In this document: piece after piece, positions 36,671 through 43,808 of the stretch | How positions within the stretch are numbered: the first letter of the stretch is position 1 | Layout: each line of letters starts with the position of its first letter | Assembly: GCA_002733205.1 (NCBI GenBank) | Contig: NVUW01000014.1 | Location: forward strand, 1-64,000 | Length of the DNA stretch: 64,000 nucleotides | Reading direction: 5' to 3' | Origin: Thalassobium sp. | Lineage (GTDB): Bacteria > Pseudomonadota > Gammaproteobacteria > Pseudomonadales > Oceanobacteraceae | Notes under the pieces: model-generated | Databases searched by the model: none | Told to the model about the DNA's origin: nothing | What the model saw: the letters and a program-made list of their open reading frames with translations, nothing else | Program-made: the position numbers and the translations under genes

Positions 36671-36777
36671 GGTTGTTCTCCTGACATAAAAAATGGGCTT
36701 CGTCGTTACACGTAAGCAGGGGCTGGCGTGCGCTGTTTACACGCCATTGTAGTGCCTGAGCATGGGAAGGTTATGCT

Positions 36778-37200
36778 TCAGACCAGCACCAGCTCAACAC
36801 GGATATTACCGCGGGTAGCGTTAGAGTATGGACACACCTGGTGCGCCTTTTCCACCAATGTCTGAGCGGCGGCGTTATCCATGCCCGGCAGGCTGATGTG
36901 CAGCTCAACGTCGATGGCAAAACCCACGCCCTTATCATTAGGGCCAATGCCCACATGCGCGGTAATGGCGGTGTCGGCTGGCAACGCGGCTTTGTCCTGC
37001 GCGGCGACAAACTTCAGCGCGCCGATAAAACAGGCAGAGTAGCCTGCGGCAAACAGCTGCTCCGGGTTTGTGCCATCACCACCGGCACCGCCCAGCGCTT
37101 TCGGCGTGCTGAGTTTTACATCCAGCGCCTGATCGGACGATACAGAACGGCCATCGCGGCCGCCGGTTGAGGTTGCCTTAGCGGTATACAGAATTTCCAT
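36778..37200 (-). CDS. ohr: Organic hydroperoxide resistance peroxidase
   Basis: A 140-residue Ohr/OsmC-family thiol peroxidase reducing organic hydroperoxides. The two reactive cysteines are present in [16 protein letters not shown] and [35 protein letters not shown] is the typical Ohr N-terminus. The GGAG Shine-Dalgarno is good. The gene lies downstream of ohrR on the same strand, with palindromic operators in the gap. Confidence 0.96.
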   Translation of the reverse strand: MEILYTAKATSTGGRDGRSVSSDQALDVKLSTPKALGGAGGDGTNPEQLFAAGYSACFIGALKFVAAQDKAALPADTAITAHVGIGPNDKGVGFAIDVELHISLPGMDNAAAQTLVEKAHQVCPYSNATRGNIRVELVLV

Positions 37201-37272
37201 ACGATTCTCCGTTTTCAGTTAGTCGTTGCCGGCACCGTCTGCTGCTGTTTGTTGCTGCCCGCTGCCGCCAAT

Positions 37273-37296
37273 GTATAGTTATCGCGATAACTATAC
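37273..37296. promoter_or_regulatory. Probable OhrR operator, perfect 24-base palindrome
   Basis: A perfect palindrome with core TATAGTTATCGCGATAACTA lies about 70 bases upstream of ohr. A second dyad, AGATTATCGCAATAATCT (37336-37353), shares the ATTATCGC half-site. A third palindrome, ATTGCATGCAAT (37354-37365), directly follows it. OhrR proteins bind paired dyads upstream of ohr, so this trio is a strong candidate control region. Confidence 0.78.
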
Positions 37297-37371
37297 GATT
37301 TTAAAAAATGGCCTTGAACGGCCAGAACGGAGAAAAGATTATCGCAATAATCTATTGCATGCAATACAAAA

Positions 37372-37809
37372 TCATTCCCCCTGCAATGCGCGGCGCAACA
37401 CATCCAGCCGCTCTTTCAGATCCAGCAGCTCCGGAATAGCCGCATTGCAGTGACTGGCGGCACAGGCATTCACCTGCAACGCCTTCTCGCGCAGGCTGCG
37501 GCCATGCTCACTGAGGCGAATCTCCAGCAGACGCTCATCGGCGCTGCTGCGCGAACGGCTGATTAAGCCCTCAGCCTCCATCCGCTTGATCACCGGCGTT
37601 AACGCCCCCGGCTTCTGCCCCAGACGCGCGGCAATATCCTTCAGCCCCAGACCGTCCTGCTCCCACAGAATCAGCAACACCAGATACTGCGGATAGGTCA
37701 GCCCCAGCGGCTCCAGCAGAGGTTTATACACCTGAGTCATCGCCAGCGAGGTGGCGTACAGAGAGAAGCACAATTGCTTATCGAGCAGCAGCGGATTGGA
37801 ATCGGACAT
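37372..37809 (-). CDS. ohrR: OhrR, MarR-family organic hydroperoxide sensor
   Basis: A 145-residue MarR-family repressor. The peroxide-sensing cysteine is Cys14 in LLDKQLCFSLYATS, followed by the usual YPQYLVLLILWEQDGL helix and the recognition helix in KDIAARLGQKPGALTPVIKR. Further cysteines occur near the C-terminus (VNACAASHCN), suggesting the two-Cys OhrR type that forms an inter-subunit disulfide. Gene order ohrR then ohr on one strand and the palindromes between them support the name. Confidence 0.93.
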   Translation of the reverse strand: MSDSNPLLLDKQLCFSLYATSLAMTQVYKPLLEPLGLTYPQYLVLLILWEQDGLGLKDIAARLGQKPGALTPVIKRMEAEGLISRSRSSADERLLEIRLSEHGRSLREKALQVNACAASHCNAAIPELLDLKERLDVLRRALQGE

Positions 37810-37930
37810 AAAGGCTCGGGCCTGTGGTGATCAAAGATGACAATAAGGGAATGCTGCCATAAGCGGGCGTTGCCGAACAGTGTTGGTGGCAACGGCAGGC
37901 CCAATGTTGTGGGAGCGGATCTTATCCGCG

Positions 37931-38021
37931 ACTTGTGGGAGAGACTTATGGGAGAGACTTATGGGAGAGACTTGTGGGAGCGACTTGTGGGAGCGACTTG
38001 TGGGAGCGACTTGTGGGAGCG
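37931..38021. repeat. Seven tandem 13-bp repeats
   Basis: Seven head-to-tail copies of ACTTRTGGGAGMG. The first three end in GAG and the last four are identical (ACTTGTGGGAGCG). The array then runs into ACTTTCAGTCGCGA, the standard end of a dispersed repeat, so it looks like an internal expansion of that element. Confidence 0.92.
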
Positions 38022-38052
38022 ACTTTCAGTCGCGATAGTTGGTTTCTACTCG

Positions 38053-38073
38053 CTCCCACGCTCTGCGTGGTAG
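38053..38073. repeat. REP-like palindromic repeat, copy 3
   Basis: Same 21 bases as the copies at 22614 and 22760. Confidence 0.85.
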
Positions 38074-38171
38074 TGCTGCCGCTGGAGGTAGTTGTGTTCT
38101 GAGTTGTAGCAAATGCGTGGACTGAGTAGCCGCTGCGCGGGCTGGCTTTTTGAGCTACCGCCCGGCCTTAT

Positions 38172-38206
38172 GACCTCTTTGAGGGGCCTTCCCCCTCAAA
38201 GAGGTC
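38172..38206. repeat. Long perfect hairpin
   Basis: GACCTCTTTGAGGGG (38172-38186) pairs perfectly with CCCCTCAAAGAGGTC (38192-38206) around a five-base loop. Outer CGCCCG/CGGGCG arms can extend it. There is no T-run and no gene immediately on either side, so it is not an ordinary terminator. Confidence 0.85.
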
Positions 38207-38390
38207 GGGCGTTTACTCCTGACGGTCATGGATGGCGGAAATGCAGATTGTGCAGGAGCACAAACCATCAATCACGCAAAGCCGAATATGAAACAGCCGC
38301 CGAATCGTAGGAGTGGATCTTATCCACGACAGACAAGAGCCTGTCATTCACACCCAAATGTAGGGTGGGCACTGCCCACCAAATAATCTG

Positions 38391-38705
38391 AAAGGAAAGC
38401 CACTGCTCAGCAATAGGTGGCGGATTTCCACTGTCGCCCTTTGCCACTTGTAACCATTTTTATCAATTATTGAACCCATCCCGGAACTTCAGTACTCTTC
38501 AGTCCAGCAGGGAAGCCGTATCCGCCGATATAACAACACCAGAATTCAGACCGTCAGGTCGGTTTATCTGACTCAGCACCGATACCCTCCCCGCCTGAAA
38601 TCCACTGTTTTATCACGCAATTCCTGCCCTGCGCTTACAAGGACGGGCGGTAGCGTGTGTGAAAGAAAAGCAACTGCTCAGCAATCAATGGTGGCTTTTC
38701 AGTGG
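38391..38705. repeat. Two diverged direct repeats around ACTGCTCAGCAAT
   Basis: TGAAAGGAAAGCCACTGCTC at 38391 and TGAAAGAAAAGCAACTGCTC at about 38659 continue into AGCAAT, a variable gap and a TTTCCACTG or TTTCAGTGG end. Each unit is about 50 bases. No gene is recognisable between them. Confidence 0.6.
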
Positions 38706-38823
38706 ATAATGGCAAAACGTTGAATGTAAAGAAGTACTGATATACACACAGTATATTTCCGGATTTTAACGAAATTAGACTCGTTTTACCGAAGGCCAGT
38801 AACTTAAACGTTAAATGAGTCAA

Positions 38824-38861
38824 TAACTTGCACTCAGCTTTACAAGCTGGGTGTAAAGTTA
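38824..38861. repeat. Imperfect inverted repeat upstream of the CBASS cassette
   Basis: TAACTTGCACTCAGCTT pairs with AAGCTGGGTGTAAAGTTA around a three-base loop, with three mismatches or bulges. It starts with TAAC and ends with GTTA, as attC sites do, but at about 40 bases it is shorter than known attC sites. It could be a decayed site or an unrelated hairpin. Confidence 0.5.
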
Positions 38862-39009
38862 GCTGCACAGAAAGCCAGAATTAACATGCATGCGCGTTTT
38901 TCTGGAAGGGATTTCGGAATTGTGAGAGGTTTCTCAGCTTGCTCAATAAGTTAAGTGGAGCTTCTCGAAAGAGTCTCCCCAAATTAATGCGAACGCACAC
39001 TAATAAGCT

Positions 39010-39016
39010 GTTAGAG
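39010..39016 (+). other. Candidate left integron core site (GTTAGAG)
   Basis: GTTAGAG in the context AAGCTGTTAGAGGG matches the GTTRRRY core-site pattern in six of seven positions. It sits about 50 bases before the CD-NTase start, where a cassette boundary would be expected. No convincing partner inverse core site was found upstream, so it is tentative. Confidence 0.4.
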
Positions 39017-39065
39017 GGCAAATCAAGCTTCTGCATTCAACTGTGAGCTCTCAAGGAAAGTTAAT

Positions 39066-40400
39066 ATGAGTTGTAATGAACTGTTTTTTTCTAGTAACGA
39101 TGCCGATGTAACTCTTCACCAAAGAACAAAATTATCAGATGTTATTTTGTCAAAAGGCATTACTAAAAAAGATGAATTGATTGAATTTCTTCGACCTGAA
39201 TTAAGTGAAGCCTTTGAATGTGAAGTCCATTTTTGGTTACAAGGCTCTTATAAAAGCCATACATTAATTAAACCGGCTGATAAATTTTCTTCCTATGATA
39301 TCGATATCGGTGTTTATTTGTTTTTTGACGCAGAATCTGAAGGTATTGATTCTAAGGATGTGAAATCAACACTAAAAGATGCCTTGTCTTCATATTGTCA
39401 AATAAATGATGAAGCAGAGCCTCAAAAGTCAAAAAACGCTTGCGAAGGGATTAAGTATTCGACATTCCTTACTATTGATACGCCCATCTATTATATTGAT
39501 GGCTCTAATATTAAATTAGCTACGGATGACGGGTGGGTTGAAAGTGATCCAAAGGCTATTCAGGATTGGCTTACGAACTACTACAGCGACAAAACGGATC
39601 GAGCACTGATGAAGCGCCTTGTTCGCTACTTAAAAGCTTGGATCAATGTTAAATGGCAAGGTACAGGATTTAAAAAAATACCCTCGCTAGCTGTGAACGT
39701 TTTAGTTGCTCAGCATATGAAAAAACATGATAGAGAAGATGACTCTTTTCTTCATACTGCCTTAAGTATATGTGAAGAACTAGAGTCCACATTTGTAGTA
39801 AAGAATCCATTAAGTGGAAGCAACCTCCTGACAATGCCCGAGGACTCAGAAAGATTTGCTCACCAAAAGCTCGATGAATTAAAAGCCATATGCCTTAGCT
39901 GTATAGGTTCAATTGAATTTGATAAAGGAATTAATTTTTCAAACCTTTTTCAGCATTACTTCCCGCAAGTAAATATAAGTCCTTCTGAGGGGACAACAGG
40001 CTTACCAGCCGTAGTTACGGTACCTGAAATATCCATTTGCAGATATGACAAAGATGGAAATCACATTGAAACAATAACCACTGATAATTTGACAGTTAAG
40101 AAAGGTGACTCTCTTACCTTTACAATATGTAACCAGAGTGCATTTAATATTTACTCAGATGCACAATGGACTGTTAGGAATGTAGGAGGTCAAGCAACAG
40201 ATGCTAATGATATTGGGCATAAGGTTATTGGGAGGCTAAATGAGAGCCATAAAAGAGATACATCATATACAGGAACACACACTATGGAGTGTATGATTAC
40301 TCATAACGGAGTGGTAAAAGGTTTTCAGGCTATTCATGTCCAAGTTAAGCCAGCTACCACTTTAAGACGAAAAAAAATATTTAACGGTTGGAGACGCTAA
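39066..40400 (+). CDS. CBASS CD-NTase (cGAS/DncV-like nucleotidyltransferase) with AGS-C sensor domain
   Basis: A 444-residue cGAS/DncV-like nucleotidyltransferase, expected to make a cyclic oligonucleotide alarm signal on phage infection. The active-site loop WLQGSYKSHT has GS at 60-61. The catalytic acids are Asp78 and Asp80 in SSYDIDIGVY and probably Asp138 in TIDTPIYY. The helical second half of the nucleotidyltransferase runs to about 300. A C-terminal beta-sandwich follows, about 315-430 (LTVKKGDSLTFTICNQSAFN), of the AGS-C sensor type found only beside such enzymes. Two bases separate its stop from the effector start. The gene is markedly more AT-rich than its surroundings and lies in an attC-bounded segment. 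Confidence 0.88.
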   Translation: MSCNELFFSSNDADVTLHQRTKLSDVILSKGITKKDELIEFLRPELSEAFECEVHFWLQGSYKSHTLIKPADKFSSYDIDIGVYLFFDAESEGIDSKDVKSTLKDALSSYCQINDEAEPQKSKNACEGIKYSTFLTIDTPIYYIDGSNIKLATDDGWVESDPKAIQDWLTNYYSDKTDRALMKRLVRYLKAWINVKWQGTGFKKIPSLAVNVLVAQHMKKHDREDDSFLHTALSICEELESTFVVKNPLSGSNLLTMPEDSERFAHQKLDELKAICLSCIGSIEFDKGINFSNLFQHYFPQVNISPSEGTTGLPAVVTVPEISICRYDKDGNHIETITTDNLTVKKGDSLTFTICNQSAFNIYSDAQWTVRNVGGQATDANDIGHKVIGRLNESHKRDTSYTGTHTMECMITHNGVVKGFQAIHVQVKPATTLRRKKIFNGWRR

Positions 40401-40402
40401 TT

Positions 40403-40981
40403 ATGTGGGAACTTTTTCCATCAAATGTTAAGTATGGACTTCCAGCTGCAATTGCAATTCCAATTTATTTATTTTTTAATCAATACCTCGATCAACCATT
40501 AATTAGATCTATTTCTTATACAATCACAGCTATAACAATTTTAGCATGGGTTTTTGGTAAATATCTTTGGAGGTTTGTATACATTGACTTTTTCAAAAAC
40601 AAATTTTGTCCTGATTTTAATGGCAGGTGGCTGGGTACAATTGAGTCAAACTTTAATGGCGGCACTACCGTCAAGTTCCCAATTACAATTGAAGCTGATT
40701 TCTTTTCAATTAGAATGAAAGGTAATACTACAGTAGGTAGAACTTACGCAAATTACTGCAAAGTAATCAGAACTGATGATGATTGTTTTGAACTTGAATA
40801 TATGTTTAAAGGAATAAATGATACGCCGTCTGAAACAGATACTAGCTTCTATGAGGGGGCGGCTAGGCTTAGAGTTCTAGATATATCGACCATGAAAATG
40901 AAAGGGGTATTTTGGACCAATAGATGTTGGCAAAATGGAAAAAATACAGCAGGTGTATTAGAGCTTAAGAAAGACTCATAA
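40403..40981 (+). CDS. cap15: Cap15-type CBASS effector (two TM helices plus beta-barrel)
   Basis: A 192-residue membrane protein with two helices at about residues 12-30 and 35-58 (LPAAIAIPIYLFFNQYL, SYTITAITILAWVFGKYLW). A C-terminal beta-rich domain begins with the family hallmark CPDFNGRWLGTIESNF near residue 70. This is the S-2TM-beta/Cap15 architecture, in which cyclic-nucleotide binding by the barrel drives assembly in the inner membrane and growth arrest. The start is the ATG nine bases after GGAG; an upstream in-frame TTG is less likely. It directly follows the CD-NTase gene, giving a minimal two-gene type I CBASS. No Cap2/Cap3 or HORMA/TRIP13 genes are present. Confidence 0.85.
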   Translation: MWELFPSNVKYGLPAAIAIPIYLFFNQYLDQPLIRSISYTITAITILAWVFGKYLWRFVYIDFFKNKFCPDFNGRWLGTIESNFNGGTTVKFPITIEADFFSIRMKGNTTVGRTYANYCKVIRTDDDCFELEYMFKGINDTPSETDTSFYEGAARLRVLDISTMKMKGVFWTNRCWQNGKNTAGVLELKKDS

Positions 40982-40996
40982 CCTCATACCAATGCC

Positions 40997-41094
40997 CTTT
41001 AACAAGTTGTTTAAACGGACAAAAAAGCTGGCTTTTGCTCGCTCCTCGCTAATTTTAGCCAGCTATTTTATTGCCGCGCAGCAAAGCGTTAGAA
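40997..41094 (+). other. Integron attC recombination site
   Basis: A 98-bp site starting 16 bases after the effector stop codon. The inverse core site is CTTTAAC, followed by AAGTTGTTTAAACGGAC. A central imperfect hairpin has AGCTGGCT (41026-41033) pairing with AGCCAGCT (41057-41064) around TTTGCTCGCTCCTCGCTAAT, a loop typical of marine attC sites. The core site is GTTAGAA (41088-41094). Orientation is that of a cassette holding both CBASS genes. Confidence 0.78.
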
Positions 41095-41150
41095 CCCCGC
41101 ACTACCATCCCTAAACCTGCCGCAACTCCGCTGTCCTTAATCAGTCCCCC

Positions 41151-41882
41151 CTACCCCGCCAGCTTTACCTGTTTTTCCAGTTCAGCCACCAAACCGGGCT
41201 CCAGCTTTAACTGCCGGGCCAGTTCCTGCAGGTAGGCTTTTTCCATAAAGTTCTGTTCATCCACGATTAACACCGAGGCCAGATAGACTTCGGCGGCTTC
41301 TTCCGGGGCTTTTACCTGAGCAGCGATTTCTGCCGGGTCGAGTGGCTTGCGCAGTTCCTGTTCAACAAAGCGGTTTACCTCTGCCGTTGCGCCCATGGCC
41401 TGTACGGCGTTGCTGATGCGTTGTTGTTCGGCGTCGTCGATATGGCCGTCGGCTTTGGCGGCGGCAATCATGGCAGATAACAGCAGCAGGCTTTCACGTT
41501 CGTTCGGTGCGGGGGCGCTGATAGCGGCCTGTTCTGACAAAGCCGCGGCCGGAGTCTGAAGTGCGGCATCATGGTCGCTACCAGCAGCCGCTGTGTTTTT
41601 TCCGGCTTTCCAGCTCTGGTAGGTTTTAAAGGCAACGGCGGCCAGCGCGGCGCTGCCGCCGACTTTCAGCGCGGTTGATCCAAGCTTACGGCCGCTTTTT
41701 GAGCCCAGCAGCAAACCCAGTGCACCGCCACCCAAAGCGCCTTTGGCCAGGGTCGATAAGGTATCACTGCGCGCCTCACCTTCGGCAGGAATATTCAGTG
41801 CTTTCTCTGCGCCCTGCTTACCTTGCTGGGCAAGATCCGTGGCAGAGCTGAGGAACAGATTCACCAGTCCTTTAATATCCAT
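41151..41882 (-). CDS. DUF533/TerB-like protein (YebE family)
   Basis: A 243-residue protein of the DUF533 family, whose C-terminal half has a TerB-like fold. A Gly-rich hydrophobic hairpin lies around residues 48-85 (GALGGGALGLLLGSKSGRKL, then VGGSAALAAVAFKTYQSW). The acidic metal-binding-like helix AMIAAAKADGHIDDAEQQRI is near residue 138. Inner-membrane association is likely; function is not established. It marks the return to normal base composition just after the attC site. Confidence 0.88.
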   Translation of the reverse strand: MDIKGLVNLFLSSATDLAQQGKQGAEKALNIPAEGEARSDTLSTLAKGALGGGALGLLLGSKSGRKLGSTALKVGGSAALAAVAFKTYQSWKAGKNTAAAGSDHDAALQTPAAALSEQAAISAPAPNERESLLLLSAMIAAAKADGHIDDAEQQRISNAVQAMGATAEVNRFVEQELRKPLDPAEIAAQVKAPEEAAEVYLASVLIVDEQNFMEKAYLQELARQLKLEPGLVAELEKQVKLAG

Positions 41883-42097
41883 AACGCATACCTGATAACA
41901 AATGAGTCCATTACCAGTATGCGGATTTAAATTTAAGCTTGGGTCAGGGATTGTGAGGAATGGTCAGGCCGGGCATGCAAGGTTATGCGATAAAATTTAC
42001 ACAATAATAAGCAGGCAGCGCAGTCACAGAGGTTAACAGCCGCAGTCTGAGCCGCTACTATCATTCCGTTACTCATTAAGTGCCGACGGAATTATTT

Positions 42098-42649
42098 ATG
42101 AGCAAGGATGCAGAAAAAACCATATTTACCGCGCAGTTATTTGCTCCGGCAAAAGCCGCTGGTGATGATCTCCGGGCATTTCTTATTCTGCCTAAAGAAG
42201 TCAGCGATCTGCTGCCCCGCCGTGGCCGCACCAGTGTCGAAGGCACCATCAATAATCACCCGTTTCAGGTAACTCTGGAGCCGGACGGCCAGCTCAGCCA
42301 CTGGCTTAAAATGGATAAAACCCTGTATGAGGCCTGTGGCGCAACAACAGGTGAGACGGTTACTGTAGAAATTGCTGCCATGCAAAAGGAACCGGAGCCT
42401 GCGCTGCCCGAAGATTTTCAGACCCGTCTTGATGCCTCACCGCAAGCTAAAGCGGTATGGGAAGCAACAACCACCATTGCCCGGGTCGACTGGATTCACT
42501 GGATTGAGTCTGCCAAGCAGGCCAAAACCCGCGTAACCCGTATCGAAAACGCCTGCGATATGCTCGCCTCGGGTAAAAAGCGGGTGTGCTGTTTTGATCA
42601 GTCCGGGTTTTACAGCAAAAGTCTCCGCTCGCCGGACATTAAAACCTGA
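42098..42649 (+). CDS. YdeI-like / DUF1905 protein
   Basis: A 183-residue protein. The N-terminal half matches DUF1905 (AFLILPKEVSDLLPRRGRTS then VEGTINNHPFQVTLEPDGQ). The C-terminal half is a YdeI/OmpD-associated domain (FQTRLDASPQAKAVWEATTT then DWIHWIESAKQAKTRVTRIE). Such proteins are often annotated as bacteriocin-protection proteins on weak evidence. The ATG of MSKDAEK has GGA seven bases upstream; an upstream in-frame GTG is less likely. Transcribed alone. Confidence 0.83.
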   Translation: MSKDAEKTIFTAQLFAPAKAAGDDLRAFLILPKEVSDLLPRRGRTSVEGTINNHPFQVTLEPDGQLSHWLKMDKTLYEACGATTGETVTVEIAAMQKEPEPALPEDFQTRLDASPQAKAVWEATTTIARVDWIHWIESAKQAKTRVTRIENACDMLASGKKRVCCFDQSGFYSKSLRSPDIKT

Positions 42650-42719
42650 ACGGAATTAAAAGCCTGACAGAGCTGACGCCCAGCTCAGATCAGCCCAGTC
42701 CTGCACAGCCAAACAGGCA

Positions 42720-43103
42720 CTATTCCGCACATAATTCTTTATCGCTGTAACGGGTGCTGAGGTAGCGCTTCTGTGCTCTGGTTAATTTCTGAAAAATCAG
42801 CCGGTAAGAATGATCCACCATCCGTTCCAGCTCGCCGTCGGGCACATCGCCGTCCAGCAGCACGGTATTCCAGTGGGTTTTATTCATGTGGTAGCCGGCA
42901 ATGACCGCGCTGAATACATCACGTAATTCCACAGCCTGCTGCGGATCACACTTCAGGTTAATGCGCGCTTTGCCGTCTTTTTCGTACAGCAGGGCAAACA
43001 TTTTGTCCTGTACTTTATAAACATAAGCATCCGGGCCGAAGGGAAAATCCTCCAGCGCTTCGGGCTTGCTCAGCAGGTAAGTACGCAGGGTCTGAAAATT
43101 CAT
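42720..43103 (-). CDS. MmcQ/YjbR family protein
   Basis: A 127-residue protein of the MmcQ/YjbR double-stranded-DNA-binding-fold family: LLSKPEALEDFPFGPDAYVY near the start, MFALLYEKDGKARINLKCDP in the middle and NKTHWNTVLLDGDVPDGELE near residue 80. The cellular role is unknown. Same strand as the downstream glutaredoxin gene's neighbour group, with only short gaps. Confidence 0.9.
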   Translation of the reverse strand: MNFQTLRTYLLSKPEALEDFPFGPDAYVYKVQDKMFALLYEKDGKARINLKCDPQQAVELRDVFSAVIAGYHMNKTHWNTVLLDGDVPDGELERMVDHSYRLIFQKLTRAQKRYLSTRYSDKELCAE

Positions 43104-43138
43104 AATCTGAAACCTGACAATAACGAAGTCTGATACGT

Positions 43139-43777
43139 TTAAAGCAGTTTTTTAACCGCCGCATAATCGGTGCCGCGCACACGCTGATAACCGACATATA
43201 CCGTTGGATAGCCGCCAATGCCCAGCGCTTTTAACAACCAGGTTTGCTTGGCGGGTTTTTCCACATCGTAATCCAGATAATCAACATTATGTTCGGCAAA
43301 TTCGCCGCGCAGCTTTTTGCAGTAGCCACACCATGTGGTGCCATAGAGCACAATGCGCGGAGCGCCGTTGTCATCAAAGTGTTTGGCAAAAATGCGTTGT
43401 TCCTGCGCGGTTAAAGCCTGTTCGCCAAAGTTATTGGCCAGAATCGAGGCGTAGTGAGCGGCGTTGTAGCCCTGCATACGTTCGCGGCCAACCAGCAGAG
43501 TGGGCACGGTACGCGGGTTGCCGTAACGCTCTGCGCCTTGCGGGTCGCGGTCGGTAACAACAATTTCGGCATCAATATAACGGCGGCGCAGTTCTGCGCT
43601 GGCGTCATTGCAGGGCTCGCCGCAACCGCTGTTAATCAGCAACACCGCCCGTGGATTTCCGGCGCTGTCATACACACCGGAACCGCTGACACGGGCAAAC
43701 CAGTCATTCAGGGTGTCGCCGAGCGGCAGGTAAATATAGGCCGCGACAGCCGCGGCCAGTAACAGCAGTTTTTTCAT
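43139..43777 (-). CDS. Membrane-anchored glutaredoxin-domain protein
   Basis: A 212-residue protein with an N-terminal signal-anchor (KKLLLLAAAVAAYIYLPLGD). A thioredoxin-like region with SGCGEPCNDA (about 50-60) precedes a C-terminal glutaredoxin domain with active site TTWCGYCKKLRGEFAE near residue 148 and the cis-Pro block IGGYPTVYVGYQRVRG. It may be a tandem of two thioredoxin folds facing the periplasm. Function beyond thiol-disulfide exchange cannot be read. Confidence 0.85.
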   Translation of the reverse strand: MKKLLLLAAAVAAYIYLPLGDTLNDWFARVSGSGVYDSAGNPRAVLLINSGCGEPCNDASAELRRRYIDAEIVVTDRDPQGAERYGNPRTVPTLLVGRERMQGYNAAHYASILANNFGEQALTAQEQRIFAKHFDDNGAPRIVLYGTTWCGYCKKLRGEFAEHNVDYLDYDVEKPAKQTWLLKALGIGGYPTVYVGYQRVRGTDYAAVKKLL

Positions 43778-43808
43778 GCCTTACGTCCTTATATGGCGTA
43801 TTCAGGGA

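Larger units (their letters stand above)
37810..38380. other. Gene-free tract packed with REP-like repeats
   Basis: No supported gene. Elements seen: GTGGGAGCGGATCTTATCC near 37910 and its relative GTAGGAGTGGATCTTATCCA near 38309; the 13-bp tandem repeat; a third REP-like copy at 38053; a long hairpin at 38172; and TAGGGTGGGCACTGCCCACC at 38362-38381. Short frames here are translations of these repeats. Confidence 0.8.

Noticed and set aside
35552..36715. A 387-codon rightward frame opposite the alcohol dehydrogenase gene
   Set aside because: Composition is rich in His, Arg and Gln with no domain, as expected from reading a real gene backward. The dehydrogenase on the other strand has all its motifs.
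37837..38310. Two short rightward frames after ohrR
   Set aside because: They are translations of REP-like and 13-bp tandem repeats and carry no signals of a gene.
41151..41882. The DUF533/TerB-like gene as part of the defence cassette
   Set aside because: It lies outside the attC site, on the opposite strand, and has the base composition of the core genome.
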